64,000 nt of DNA from Ignavibacteria bacterium (GCA_016844745.1 JAERMQ010000001.1:1-64000); one strand, 5' to 3'. Positions 1 through 9,161 are shown, counted from the first letter of the stretch. A program made the numbers and translations. The notes: generated from the letters alone by a model not told the origin.

Positions 1-12
1 GAGAGCTAACGT

Positions 13-23
13 CCCCCCCCCCC
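13..23. repeat. C homopolymer
   Basis: A run of eleven C residues lies near the start of the window, next to a short GC-rich patch, in otherwise AT-rich sequence. Nothing around it is coding. It could be an assembly edge effect or a slippage-prone tract. Confidence 0.5.
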
Positions 24-349
24 GCGAGAGTGAAAAACAAGACAAAAAGACTAATTAATGATTTCTTAAACATAAAACCTCCGCATAAATACTTTGTCAA
101 AACACTGTTAATTAATTATTTTATTTTGTAAAATATTATAGACAATTTTTATTTTGAACGTAAAGTTTTTTTCTTTTGCCGAGCTATAAGTTCTATTTTT
201 TGAAAACCTTTTTATATAATGCTTTTGCAATTTACAAATAATAAACAAATAAAACAAGAAAAAGTTACATTTTGTTGAAAAATATTTTTTTGAGTGATGA
301 GGTCAATAATCCAAAAAGTTTCTAAACCAGCTTGAATCCTTGATTTAAA

Positions 350-442
350 CCTTTGTTACCTTTGTGTTAAAAAAAAACCTTTAAGAACAAAAGAAATTTT
401 ACCACAAAGGACACAAAGTAAAATCACAAAGGTACACAAAGG
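350..442. repeat. Imperfect inverted repeat of CACAAAGG motifs
   Basis: The left part (350-368) carries two CCTTTGT motifs. The right part (about 401-442) carries four direct copies of CACAAAG, so the two sides can pair. It sits in the 507-bp non-coding stretch at the start of the window. The rest of that stretch is AT-rich and shows no gene. Confidence 0.6.
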
Positions 443-474
443 AATTATAAATCTTGAAACCTAAAGAAGAACAC

Positions 475-503
475 TCATCCGATGACTGGGAGTCATCGGA
501 TGA
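475..503. terminator. Hairpin 3' of the beta-propeller gene
   Basis: A perfect 13-bp stem (475-487 with 491-503) and a 3-nt GGG loop lie four bases past the stop codon of the minus-strand gene ending at 508. The position suggests an mRNA 3' end or processing hairpin. No strong T tract follows. The shape (short arms, 3-nt loop) resembles the 33-nt hairpins found elsewhere in the window, but the arms are shorter. Confidence 0.55.
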
Positions 504-507
504 ATAA

Positions 508-2865
508 TCATAATATAATCACTATTTGCTTAGTAAGCACTCCCGTTGGCGTTTTGAATACAACGAAGTAAACTCCGGATGAAATTTGCTGTTCTTTAGG
601 ATTGATTTTGAGTTTTAGAGAAATATTATTTTCTGAACCGGGAATTTCCTGCGAAAATAATTTTCTGCCTTCAGGGGAAAACAATTCAATTGAGTGCTGC
701 CCTCGAGCAGAAGAAAATATTTCGATGGAAATGTCACTATAAGCCGGATTCGGAGATACTTCCAGCTTCGATGGCGAATAAGATTTGATTTTTCGTATGT
801 CAAAAGAGCAAACTCCAATTATATTTAAGCTGCCGTTTTCGGTAAGTGAGCAGTAGCCTTGCTTACCCAGAACCATGGAATCCAAAATAAATTCATTCTT
901 TTTATTTGATGATAATAATAGAGTGCCTTTTATTGATGCTATTTCCGTATAAATGCTGGAAAAATCGGCATTACCTTCAATTTTCAAATATAAAGTATCA
1001 TTCGTGAGCCTTGCACTAGTCATGTCATCCGGCAGGAATGCATCTGCAGAAATGTGCATGTATGCAGTAAATGGCAAATTAATAGGATTCGGCGAATCCC
1101 AAAATAATTTCGATTTAATAGCGATGGAAATACTTTCTCCCGGTATGCCGGAAATTGAATCCAAATAAGTTACAGTGGATGGCGCAGCCTTTGCCGATAT
1201 TGGTACAGCAATTCTATACGAGCATGGACTTGAAACATTGACAATAATACTATCGTGATAATCGGCTACGGAATCGGGAGTAAAAGTCAGGCTGATTACG
1301 ACACTTTCATTGACATTTAATGAGGTTTTCGGTTTGGGAAGAGACAGGGCTAATACTTCTACTAATGCTGGCGGAGTAATACTGAAATCAATCCTATCAG
1401 TCGAAATATTCGAAACGGTAAATGAATGGGATATTGCGCTGCCAACGCAAACGCTGGGAACTTCTACCAATTCAGGTTTGAGAATCCGAATACCCCTTAT
1501 CTTTACATATTGCCTGGCTGTATATGTTGTACTGTTGGCGTCGGTAACAACCACAGAATAAAAGCCGGACTGCACAGGAGAAACATTATTAATTTTGGGT
1601 GAAGAATCATTTGAAGAAAAGCCCTGAGGTCCCTGCCATTTATAGGATACCGGAACAATATTAGGACCTTCTCCGATAGAAAGCTGCAAAGTACTTCCTT
1701 CGCATAAAGGGGTATTTGTCTTAACATTAATAAACGAAGTATAGAAACTTTGAACCGGAGGTGGTAATCCCAAAAGACTTTCCCTATCGTTATCATCGAT
1801 ATTAAAAAATACTGCCTCATCTACGAATTGACAATCTTTTCCATATTCATTCGGGTAATTAATTACTCCAAGATAATTTGTATATAATTTGGCAAAATAT
1901 ATCTTCCCATCTGGAGCCAACTGTAAGGCTCCAATTACGGATTTTTTAGTTAAGCCGATTAGGATTGCAGTATTGTTAATATCATTCGGGTCGCTTGAAG
2001 TAACGTCGTATTGATAAATCCTGTTTTCTGCATTTGATGCGATAAAAAGCTTGGTCCCGTCGGGTGAAAATTCCACTCCATAAGTATTTTTAGTTGATGG
2101 CTTCAGCACTACCGGATTTGAAACGACACCAGTTTCGTTGTTGAAATTAAATAATTCGCAATAGTTGCTTGCCCTTACAGCTAAAGCCAGCTTTGTTCCG
2201 TCCGGAGATGCTTTCAGATAACCGGCGGCATTACCATCATCTCCGCTATGATTACTACCGGCAGCGCTCACTACAGCATTGGTATCGACGCCGTTTTGCG
2301 AAACTAAATAAGCCCTGAATTTATTGCTTCCCCATTCATGAACTATTACCCAGACTGCATGTTTGGTTTTATGTCGCACGCTAATCATTTTTTCGGTTGC
2401 AGAATTTAACAATCGAACATTCTTTTCATTTGTGTCCAAATCACCATTACCACCATTTAAACGCATTTCAACCCTGGAATATCTTATCCCGTTTGTACCA
2501 TGGCCATAATCGGACGTAAAGATATAATAAGTTGTGTAGTTGTTTGGTTTGGGAACTATTAAAGCAGCCTGTGTAGATGCAAAATGTCCTAATAGGTTTT
2601 TACCGTTAGGCATTACTTTATGATATTTATTCCAAACCGACATGCCGTTTGTATAGAATAATAAATTACCAACACTATCGGATATGGATGCACAGCCCTG
2701 GTTTGAGATAAGTGCGCTGCCTTTTATTGGAGAAGGGCTGCCATCAGGTGTGTTGAAGGTTATTGCAGCTTTTTGCCCGAAATGCCAATTATTAAATTCT
2801 TTTTGAGCAAAAACTATATTCAAACCAATACAAAGAATAACTATTGTATATATCGTTTTTTTCAT
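508..2865 (-). CDS. T9SS-sorted secreted beta-propeller/Ig-like protein
   Basis: A 785-aa secreted protein. Residues 1-20 are a signal peptide ending around VFAQ. Residues ~22-375 contain WD40/PD40-like motifs (SPDGTKLALAV and SPDGTKLFIAS), which suggests a beta-propeller. Residues ~380-460 look like an Ig-like domain (CEGSTLQL ... YKWQGPQG ... SGFYSVVVTD). Residues ~460-565 resemble HYDIN/ASPM-type Ig folds. The last ~80 residues, starting at SPNPAYSDISIEIF and ending TKQIVIIL, match the Por/T9SS C-terminal sorting domain, so export to the cell surface or medium is likely. It is a single gene with a hairpin at its 3' end, and no T9SS component genes are nearby. The exact function is unknown. 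Comparable architectures are common in Bacteroidota and relatives. Confidence 0.85.
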   Translation of the reverse strand: MKKTIYTIVILCIGLNIVFAQKEFNNWHFGQKAAITFNTPDGSPSPIKGSALISNQGCASISDSVGNLLFYTNGMSVWNKYHKVMPNGKNLLGHFASTQAALIVPKPNNYTTYYIFTSDYGHGTNGIRYSRVEMRLNGGNGDLDTNEKNVRLLNSATEKMISVRHKTKHAVWVIVHEWGSNKFRAYLVSQNGVDTNAVVSAAGSNHSGDDGNAAGYLKASPDGTKLALAVRASNYCELFNFNNETGVVSNPVVLKPSTKNTYGVEFSPDGTKLFIASNAENRIYQYDVTSSDPNDINNTAILIGLTKKSVIGALQLAPDGKIYFAKLYTNYLGVINYPNEYGKDCQFVDEAVFFNIDDNDRESLLGLPPPVQSFYTSFINVKTNTPLCEGSTLQLSIGEGPNIVPVSYKWQGPQGFSSNDSSPKINNVSPVQSGFYSVVVTDANSTTYTARQYVKIRGIRILKPELVEVPSVCVGSAISHSFTVSNISTDRIDFSITPPALVEVLALSLPKPKTSLNVNESVVISLTFTPDSVADYHDSIIVNVSSPCSYRIAVPISAKAAPSTVTYLDSISGIPGESISIAIKSKLFWDSPNPINLPFTAYMHISADAFLPDDMTSARLTNDTLYLKIEGNADFSSIYTEIASIKGTLLLSSNKKNEFILDSMVLGKQGYCSLTENGSLNIIGVCSFDIRKIKSYSPSKLEVSPNPAYSDISIEIFSSARGQHSIELFSPEGRKLFSQEIPGSENNISLKLKINPKEQQISSGVYFVVFKTPTGVLTKQIVIIL

Positions 2866-3145
2866 ATATTTTTTTTGTCTTATTCAACTATTTAAAAAAC
2901 AAATAAAAAATGCAAAAGTTACATAGATTGCAAAATATAACAAACATTTTGTACAAAAAAATTTTCCGTATAAGTATTGAGATTAAAAACTAATGAAATC
3001 CGAATCAAAAAAATTAAACAAAAATGAAATAACTTGTTTTTTTCTAAATCTTTTACTAAATTAACTTTTTGATTTATGGACATTACTTAATTATGTCGGG
3101 ATTTTAAAACAATCGAAATATTGAAAACAAAGGAATACTGATTTT

Positions 3146-3556
3146 ATGGAAGGTGAAACAATATATCAAGCCGCTTCAACCGAGCTGCCAACAGTATTAA
3201 TCGTTGAGAACGATGTCTTTAGTATGGAGCTTAATAAACGGGTGCTACGGAGTATTTGCAATATAGAAGTAGCAACCGACGGAAAGACTGCCGTTGAAAA
3301 AGCTACATCTAAGCCATATAATTTGATTATAATGGATATTGAATTAGGGCTTGGTATTAATGGTATGGAAGCCACAAAACAAATCAGGCAAATAAACGGT
3401 TACGAAAAAGTTCCAATTATTGCTGTTACTGCTTATGCTACAAAAGCTCATAAAGAGGAATTCCTGTCCGGTGGCTGTACTCACTATTTGTCAAAACCTA
3501 TAAACGTAAGTGAAATGTTCATTTTAATAAAAGATTTGTTAAATCAAAGCGAGTAG
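3146..3556 (+). CDS. Single-domain response regulator (CheY-like receiver)
   Basis: A 136-aa protein that is almost entirely a receiver domain. The acidic pocket is E21/D23, the phospho-acceptor is D64 in IIMDIEL, the conserved Thr is T95 in AVTAYA, and the conserved Lys is K117 in LSKPI. There is no output domain, so it probably acts by protein-protein contact or in a phosphorelay. The first pocket position is Glu (VEND) rather than the commoner Asp. No histidine kinase lies beside it, so it is an orphan here. It is convergent with the ABC exporter and shares a likely bidirectional terminator with it. Confidence 0.9.
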   Translation: MEGETIYQAASTELPTVLIVENDVFSMELNKRVLRSICNIEVATDGKTAVEKATSKPYNLIIMDIELGLGINGMEATKQIRQINGYEKVPIIAVTAYATKAHKEEFLSGGCTHYLSKPINVSEMFILIKDLLNQSE

Positions 3557-3603
3557 AAATAATTTCTAATAAAGAACTATAAGCTTGAACAAAATAAAGT
3601 TAA

Positions 3604-3654
3604 ACACACCCCTTATTTACTCTTATGAGTATAAATAAGGGGTGTGTCATTTTT
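3604..3654. terminator. Bidirectional terminator between convergent genes
   Basis: A perfect 16-bp stem (3604-3619 with 3632-3647) with a 12-nt loop sits in the 109-bp gap between the plus-strand receiver gene and the minus-strand ABC gene. A T-rich run follows on the plus side, and A-rich sequence on the left gives U residues on the minus transcript. Confidence 0.8.
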
Positions 3655-3665
3655 CTTTGAAATTC

Positions 3666-5456
3666 TTATAATTTCTGCAATTCTTCTTCTAATTGCTGCC
3701 GTTGGAATGTATCGAAGTACCTGCCTTGCAGAGCCAATAATTCCGGGTGGGAGCCGGATTCAACAATATTTCCATCATTCATATATAATATATTATCAGA
3801 ATATTTTACGGTTGAAATTCTGTGGGAGATAATTATACATGTTCTTGAATAGTCCGGCAAAGAAGATTGCGAGCCATTACCGGATTTGCCGTTTGGGAGA
3901 ATTCTTTTCAGGATGTAATCTTCGGTTTGAGTATCGACTGCAGAAAAAGCATCATCCAGAATCAATATTGAAGGATTGCGCAAGATAGCACGAGCCAAAG
4001 CCAATCTTTGTCTTTGACCACCGGATAAAATTACTCCCCTTTCGCCAACAACGGTTTGATAGCCGGCAGGAAATGTTAATATCTCTTCGTGTAAACCGGC
4101 TGTCCGGGCGGCTTCGGTAACTTCATCAATTGTTGCTTCGGGTCTTCCGAATTTTATATTATCTGCTATACTAATAGAAAAAATAAATGTATCCTGAAGG
4201 ACAGACGCAACTGACTTACGAAGAGTTCCTTCATCAATATTTTTTAATTCCTTACCTCCAATAAATATATTTCCGCTATCCGGTTCATAAAGTCGGGTCA
4301 GCAGATTTACGATAGTTGATTTACCCGAACCTATTGTACCGGTTATGCCAAGCGACGAACCATGAGATAATTTAAATGAAACATCTGAAAGACTATTCGG
4401 CATATCTTCGGTATATTTGAACGATACGGAATTTAGCTCGATAGCGCCATCAATTTTTTCATCATTATTAATATTAATAGAAGAATTATTTTGTAATCCA
4501 TGCTTCATAGAATCCATGATAGAGAAGATTCTTGCTGTCGAAGCCGATGCCCTTTGAATAATATTGGTAATCCAGCCAATTGCAGCTACGGGCCAAATAA
4601 GTAGCCCTAAATAAATATAAAATTGCGTTAGTCCGCCTAATGTCATATTTCCCTGTATTACAGCCCTTCCTCCATATCCGAGCATTATCAATAAAGAAAA
4701 ACCAACCAATAACATAATTCCGGGAATGAATGCTGATTGCAGGATTGCTAATTTCATATTTTTTTTGAGATATTGCCTGCTTAATCCTTCAAATCTTAAA
4801 CTTTCAAAGGCTTCTCGTAAATATGAGCGCACGACTCGAATGCCGGAAAAAGTTTCCTGGGCAGAGGAAGTTAACTGGGAAAATTGCTCCTGAACATCTC
4901 GAAATGCATTATGGACTTTGCTCCCGATAAAATACGTCCCTATTGTGATTAATGGCAGGGGTAATAGTGAAATAAGTGTAATATCCCAGCTTAGACCAAG
5001 CATAAAATACAATACGAAAAAAAATGTTGTAATCGTGTTCGCAGCATACATAACAGCGGGTCCGAGAAATTCCCGCGCTGCCGATATATCATTATTGATA
5101 TATGACATTAACATACCGGTAGGATTTTTATTGAAGAATGCTGCAGGCTGGAGTTCTAATGAATATAGGAAATCCCTCCTCAAATCATATTCTATCAGCC
5201 GTGATGAAACTATTATTGTTCGCCTGGTTGCAAACATGAATATACCGCTTCCGGCAGTCAGGAGCAGCATAATTGCTATACTCTCTAAAATACCCGACAT
5301 AGTAGCATTATGGATGCTTATCTGGTCGATAGCTTTACCGGCATAGCGAGGAACAAGTGTAGAGCAAATATTTGAAATTGTCACGAATAAAAATCCTAAA
5401 TAAAGTCGTGTTTTATATCTATTTAAGTAAGGCAAAAGCCTTTTGATAGCTTCCAT
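3666..5456 (-). CDS. ABC exporter half-transporter (fused permease/ATPase)
   Basis: A 596-aa MsbA/MdlB-like exporter. Residues 1-310 form the six-helix transmembrane domain and ~335-590 the nucleotide-binding domain. Walker A is GTIGSGKST (373-381), the Q-loop is VLQD (419-422), the signature is LSGGQ (477-481), Walker B is ILILDD (497-502) and the H-loop is H545. The residue after the Walker B Asp is Asp, not the catalytic Glu. In known heterodimeric exporters (TM287/288, BmrCD) this marks the degenerate subunit, so a partner with a canonical Glu is expected, yet none is adjacent. The gene lies downstream of pepD and a PqqD-like gene on the same strand, separated from pepD by a hairpin. The substrate cannot be read from the sequence. 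Confidence 0.9.
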   Translation of the reverse strand: MEAIKRLLPYLNRYKTRLYLGFLFVTISNICSTLVPRYAGKAIDQISIHNATMSGILESIAIMLLLTAGSGIFMFATRRTIIVSSRLIEYDLRRDFLYSLELQPAAFFNKNPTGMLMSYINNDISAAREFLGPAVMYAANTITTFFFVLYFMLGLSWDITLISLLPLPLITIGTYFIGSKVHNAFRDVQEQFSQLTSSAQETFSGIRVVRSYLREAFESLRFEGLSRQYLKKNMKLAILQSAFIPGIMLLVGFSLLIMLGYGGRAVIQGNMTLGGLTQFYIYLGLLIWPVAAIGWITNIIQRASASTARIFSIMDSMKHGLQNNSSININNDEKIDGAIELNSVSFKYTEDMPNSLSDVSFKLSHGSSLGITGTIGSGKSTIVNLLTRLYEPDSGNIFIGGKELKNIDEGTLRKSVASVLQDTFIFSISIADNIKFGRPEATIDEVTEAARTAGLHEEILTFPAGYQTVVGERGVILSGGQRQRLALARAILRNPSILILDDAFSAVDTQTEDYILKRILPNGKSGNGSQSSLPDYSRTCIIISHRISTVKYSDNILYMNDGNIVESGSHPELLALQGRYFDTFQRQQLEEELQKL

Positions 5457-5483
5457 ATTTCTATTAATTCAAACAAATAAACA

Positions 5484-5514
5484 AATCCCCTCTTCGTTTG
5501 CGGAAGAAGGGATT
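5484..5514 (-). terminator. Hairpin between pepD and the ABC exporter
   Basis: A 12-nt arm pair (5484-5495 with 5503-5514, one mismatch) follows the pepD stop. On the minus strand it is followed by TTTGTTTATTT. This fits a weak intrinsic terminator or attenuator inside a 78-bp gap, so pepD and the exporter may be only partly co-transcribed. Confidence 0.6.
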
Positions 5515-5534
5515 GAAATATCAAAAACAAGTAT

Positions 5535-6998
5535 TTATGCCCGCTCGGGTATATTCAGTAAAATCGATAAAAGTAAATTCCAGCATTTATCTACCGTCGA
5601 TATTTGTATCTTTTCGTCCGGAGAGTGAACGTCCTTCAGGTTCGGTCCGAATGACAGCATGTCCATTCCGGGGTATTTCTCCCCAACCAAACCACATTCC
5701 AATCCTGCATGAATGGCTTCTATTTTTGGTTCCTTGCCATACATATCCTTGAATACATTTATTGCTACCTTTAGGATAGGAGAGTTTACATTGGGCTGCC
5801 AGCCGGGATATCCCTCACCAAAAGTAACTTCTGCGCCGCCCAATTCGAAACATGAGCGTACCATATTTGCAATATCATACTTTTCGGTTTCGACTGAACT
5901 TCTCTGACTGGTAAGTACATACATATCATCACTGCGGGTTTCGAGTATAGCTAAATTTGTCGAAGTCTGAACCAAGCCTGGAATATCGGGACTCATACGG
6001 ATTACTCCATGGGGAGCAGAATACATCGAATTGAGGAAACGTTTCTGGAAATCGACATCCATAATTCTGGCAGGCATTGTAGTTGCCTTACTTGATATCA
6101 ATATATTCGGTTCCTTTGAAATCCATTCCGATGTCATTATTTCCGAATATTTATTGATGTAATCCAGCACATCGGATTCTGCCGCTTTAGCTACAACTAT
6201 TGTTGCGAAACACTCCCTTGGAATTGCATTATGTTTATTTCCACCGAAGAATGATGACAGGCGGATATTATATTTATGGGTTAAATCCCAAAGCAGACGA
6301 TTCATTAATTTTAATGCATTTCCGCGTCCATCATGGATTTCGATACCGGAATGACCACCTTTTAATCCCTTTAATACGATTTCAAAAGCAACTGAATCGG
6401 CAGGAATTGGAGCGCCCTGATATTTGAATGAAGCAGCGGTATTCTGCCCGCCAGCGCAGCCGATAGTGAAAGCTCCATCTTCCTCGGAGTCGAGATTAAT
6501 AAGTACTTCTGCATTTAACATCCCGGTTTCAAGTTGTATTGCACCGGTTAAACCTGTTTCTTCATCCAAAGTGCAAAGCAATTCAAGTCCGGGATGTGGT
6601 ATATCGTGTGATGCTAATAATGCCATTCCCATAGCAACGCCAATACCGTTATCGGCGCCTAAGGTAGTACCTTTGGCACGTACCCAATCGCCGTCAATCC
6701 AGGGTTGGATTGGGTCATTATCAAAATCGAATTCAACATCGCTGTTCTTTTCGCAAACCATATCGATATGACCTTGAATTACTACCGGTTTGCGATTCTC
6801 CATGCCGGCAGTAGCAGGCTTACGAATAACGATATTGCCTGATTTATCACGCTTAGTTTCCAGGCTGCGCTCGGCTGCAAAATTCAGAATATATGCTGCA
6901 AGCTTTTCTTCTTTCTTCGAGGGGTGCGGATGCGAAAGTATATTTTCGAAAATCTCCCAAACTAATTGGGGTTTCAATCCACTGAGAACATTTGCCAT
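5535..6998 (-). CDS. pepD: Aminoacyl-histidine dipeptidase (M20C, PepD-like)
   Basis: A metallodipeptidase that cleaves Xaa-His and other dipeptides in the cytoplasm. Metal ligands and catalytic residues of the M20 family are visible: H77 (GHIDM), D79, D116 (GADNG), E146/E147 (DEETG), D170 (INLDSEEDG) and a C-terminal His in IHAGLECG. I start at the ATG at 6998 (487 aa, close to the ~485 aa of E. coli PepD). It has an AAGGA Shine-Dalgarno motif, while a longer reading frame from 7061 would run into the upstream PqqD-like gene. The spacing to that gene is 13 bp, which suggests one operon. Confidence 0.93.
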   Translation of the reverse strand: MANVLSGLKPQLVWEIFENILSHPHPSKKEEKLAAYILNFAAERSLETKRDKSGNIVIRKPATAGMENRKPVVIQGHIDMVCEKNSDVEFDFDNDPIQPWIDGDWVRAKGTTLGADNGIGVAMGMALLASHDIPHPGLELLCTLDEETGLTGAIQLETGMLNAEVLINLDSEEDGAFTIGCAGGQNTAASFKYQGAPIPADSVAFEIVLKGLKGGHSGIEIHDGRGNALKLMNRLLWDLTHKYNIRLSSFFGGNKHNAIPRECFATIVVAKAAESDVLDYINKYSEIMTSEWISKEPNILISSKATTMPARIMDVDFQKRFLNSMYSAPHGVIRMSPDIPGLVQTSTNLAILETRSDDMYVLTSQRSSVETEKYDIANMVRSCFELGGAEVTFGEGYPGWQPNVNSPILKVAINVFKDMYGKEPKIEAIHAGLECGLVGEKYPGMDMLSFGPNLKDVHSPDEKIQISTVDKCWNLLLSILLNIPERA

Positions 6999-7011
6999 TT
7001 TAATCCTTATT

Positions 7012-7401
7012 TTATTTGTTGGTATTATTTTTATTATTTCTGAAAAATGTATTTTTTTCAAATCCGTTATATTCTATAAAATTATTTCTATGAAGCTGAG
7101 TTAGGAAAAGGACGACTCGTTCAGCAGGTTTTTCGAGTTTTTCGACTAACTGTTTTTCGAGTGCCAATGTAATTTCTTCAACTGTCTTTTTCCCGTCAAT
7201 CAAGAGCCACACTGCCGAACCAACTATGTCTAAATTTGCATGTAAATACGGACTCTTTCTTTTTGGAAGAAGCATTTGCTGCAAAAATTTTGATTTGAAT
7301 CTCGGTATTATTATATCTACCAATCCATCCGGCTTGGTTTCGAATTGACTCCTTTGATATGGAACTAATTCCAGATAATTGATATTTTGTTTTGTTTTCA
7401 A
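7012..7401 (-). CDS. PqqD-like protein
   Basis: A 129-aa protein. Residues ~50-110 match the PqqD fold: LDIVGSAVWLLIDGKKTVEEI, followed by a helical part ending LTQLHRNNFIE. PqqD domains (RiPP recognition elements) bind peptide substrates for modifying enzymes. Many stand-alone PqqD-like proteins have unknown partners. The start is a TTG at 7401 with AGGA-like sequence just upstream. It is 13 bp from pepD and co-directional with a peptidase and an exporter. No radical SAM enzyme or precursor peptide is visible nearby, so a role in peptide modification remains a guess. Confidence 0.8.
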   Translation of the reverse strand: MKTKQNINYLELVPYQRSQFETKPDGLVDIIIPRFKSKFLQQMLLPKRKSPYLHANLDIVGSAVWLLIDGKKTVEEITLALEKQLVEKLEKPAERVVLFLTQLHRNNFIEYNGFEKNTFFRNNKNNTNK

Positions 7402-7460
7402 TCCTATTTCCTGATTTCTATTTTCATTCCTATATTCGGAGGTAAGTATAAAAAGACAAG

Positions 7461-7542
7461 AAGAATGTCATTCTGAACGAAGTGAAGAATCCAGATTAAT
7501 TGTTGCTTCTGGATTCTTCACTTCGTTCAGAATGACATTCTT
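7461..7542. repeat. Family A palindrome, copy 1
   Basis: Perfect 34-bp inverted arms (7461-7494 with 7509-7542) with a 14-nt loop. The core is TGTCATTCTGAACGAAGTGA. It sits between the cyclophilin and PqqD-like genes. The same core recurs at least seven more times in this window, always in intergenic DNA. Confidence 0.9.
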
Positions 7543-7600
7543 CCATCTTTTATTTTTTCACTCACATTCATAAAAATCGATTGTAAATTATCTTAAGAAT

Positions 7601-8209
7601 TTATTTTTTCTTTACCTGCATTTCAATTTTTTCCTTAGGATTATCCCTGCCATCGCGCTCTGAACTTACGATTATATCTGCAATTTCCATCCCGGTTACG
7701 ACCTGTCCGAACACTGTATATTGCTTATCCAGAAACGGAGAATCGGCTACAATAATAAAGAATTGTGAAGTAGCACTGTTTATATCATTGCCTTTTCGTG
7801 CTGTCGAAAGAATTCCTCGTTTATGTGAAATATCACTGAATTCAGCTTTAACTGTTTTTTGCCCGGGTTCGCCCACACCCCATGTTTCACGCGGTTTGGA
7901 TTTGGAATTGGGGTCGCCGCCCTGAATCATAAATCCGGGAATTACGCGATGGAAAGCTGTCCCATCATAGAATTTTACTGAAACGAGACTGTCAAAATTT
8001 TTGCAATGTAGGGGTGCTGTCTCGGGAAATAGTTCGATTACAATATCTCCTAACGGCTTGCCGGCTTGTGTTAAGCTAATAACGTATTGTGGATGTTCCA
8101 CTTGTTTACCTTCCTTTTGTGTTTGATTTTTATTTTGTTGACTTGTACAATCTAATGTTAAAAACATGAAAAGTATCATCGAAACAATTAGTGAAGTTTT
8201 GTATTTCAT
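7601..8209 (-). CDS. Cyclophilin-type peptidyl-prolyl isomerase lipoprotein
   Basis: A 202-aa prolyl cis/trans isomerase. The N-terminus has a lipoprotein signal peptide with lipobox LTLDC (Cys21), so it is probably anchored in the periplasmic or outer membrane face. The cyclophilin domain covers ~40-198. Active-site residues include R88, F93 and Q96 in FHRVIPGFMIQGGD, with the SQFFI motif later on. The start has an AGGAG motif. It is flanked on both sides by family A palindromes and is probably a single-gene transcript assisting folding of exported proteins. Confidence 0.92.
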   Translation of the reverse strand: MKYKTSLIVSMILFMFLTLDCTSQQNKNQTQKEGKQVEHPQYVISLTQAGKPLGDIVIELFPETAPLHCKNFDSLVSVKFYDGTAFHRVIPGFMIQGGDPNSKSKPRETWGVGEPGQKTVKAEFSDISHKRGILSTARKGNDINSATSQFFIIVADSPFLDKQYTVFGQVVTGMEIADIIVSSERDGRDNPKEKIEMQVKKK

Positions 8210-8380
8210 GCCATCTCCTAAATTTATAAAATATTAATAAATTACAAAATTATCATAGTTATTTCATTTAAACAAATTTAGTTTTAAAAAGTGGTTTTAA
8301 ATTTCAATTATCATTCCTGAAAAAGAAGGTTTCCCTGTCTTGTAGATACTCAAAAGTATTTTGGTATTAAATTGTCCTAA

Positions 8381-8512
8381 GAGTCTGTGGAAAAACTAAT
8401 TATATGGAGGAATGTCATTCTGAACGAAGTGAAGAATCCAGTCCCAATGCCGCTTCTGGATTCTTCACTTCGCTTACGAATGACATTCTTCTTTACTTTT
8501 TCAACAGGCTCC
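8381..8512. repeat. Family A palindrome, copy 2, with outer inverted ends
   Basis: The core arms are 8411-8441 and 8456-8486. Outer imperfect inverted ends (GAGTCTGTGGAAAAAC at the left, TTTTTCAACAGGCTC at the right) extend the unit to about 130 bp. The right end abuts the mazF stop codon. The left flank is shared with the fragment at 21211-21252. Confidence 0.8.
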
Positions 8513-8844
8513 TAATAACTTAAGACTTCATTTAATTTCATTTTGATTTCTAATAGCTGGTTATTTGAAATTTCCCCGATTTTTTGAATTAACCGTTCCT
8601 TGGATATGCTTCTAATCTGAAACGTTATTACTTCAGAATCCCTTTCAAGATTATTGATCCTATCTTTGAAAATGAAAACAGAGCCGGAGTAATATTTTAA
8701 TGAAGTACTCAATGGACATGCCATGCAGATTTCTAAATTATCATTCATAGCATTTCCGCTGATTATCACAACCGGTCTGATTCTTCTTTGCTCAGAACCT
8801 TTTATTGGGTTTAAGTCGGCGAAATAAATGTCTTTTTGTTTCAT
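8512..8844 (-). CDS. mazF: MazF/PemK-family endoribonuclease toxin
   Basis: A 110-aa protein with the PemK/MazF fold: QKDIYFADLNPIKGSEQ, then RPVVIISGN and ACPLSTS. MazF toxins cut mRNA at short sequences and are held inactive by the antitoxin encoded just upstream. The start overlaps the antitoxin stop by 4 nt (ATGA), the usual coupled arrangement. The 3' end abuts a family A palindrome. The assignment as a type II toxin rests on family motifs and gene order. Confidence 0.9.
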   Translation of the reverse strand: MKQKDIYFADLNPIKGSEQRRIRPVVIISGNAMNDNLEICMACPLSTSLKYYSGSVFIFKDRINNLERDSEVITFQIRSISKERLIQKIGEISNNQLLEIKMKLNEVLSY

Positions 8845-9082
8845 TTATTTATTATATTTAAATAATCTTCAAATCCTGCATCTGCCAATTCAATCATTTC
8901 GGCATCGTTTTTAGCTCGTTTGAATGATTCCACATATTCATTTATTTTCATCAATTGAAGATAATAGTTCACAGCATTTTCGATAATTCTATTTTTAGGA
9001 ATTTTATTTTTTTTAGAGTAGTGATTCAATGAAGTCATTAATTCAATTGGAATTGTACTTGTGTAAGTTAATGTTTTTTCAT
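8841..9082 (-). pseudogene. MazF-partner ribbon-helix-helix antitoxin, frameshifted near its start
   Basis: The open frame from an ATG at 9038 gives 65 aa (MTSLNHYSKKNKIPKNRI...). The same frame continues upstream without a start and reads KTLTYTSTIPIELMTS, the N-terminal beta strand expected of an RHH antitoxin. An ATG at 9082 with a well-placed AGAAGG motif opens only MKKH and then stops. One more A in the A6 tract (plus-strand T6 at 9074-9079) would join the two into an ~80-aa protein starting MKKTLTYTS. The gene is therefore either disrupted, expressed by slippage at the A tract, or affected by a sequencing error. The coupling with mazF is intact. Confidence 0.7.
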
Positions 9083-9161
9083 TTTCACCTTCTTCTTATA
9101 TTAAAAATAAAAATATATATAATAAATATAAATTATAAATAAAACTTCCATTACTCCGGAA

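Noticed and set aside
5535..7061. Longer PepD start at 7061
   Set aside because: It would overlap the PqqD-like gene and add 21 residues absent from PepD; the ATG at 6998 has a good ribosome binding site.
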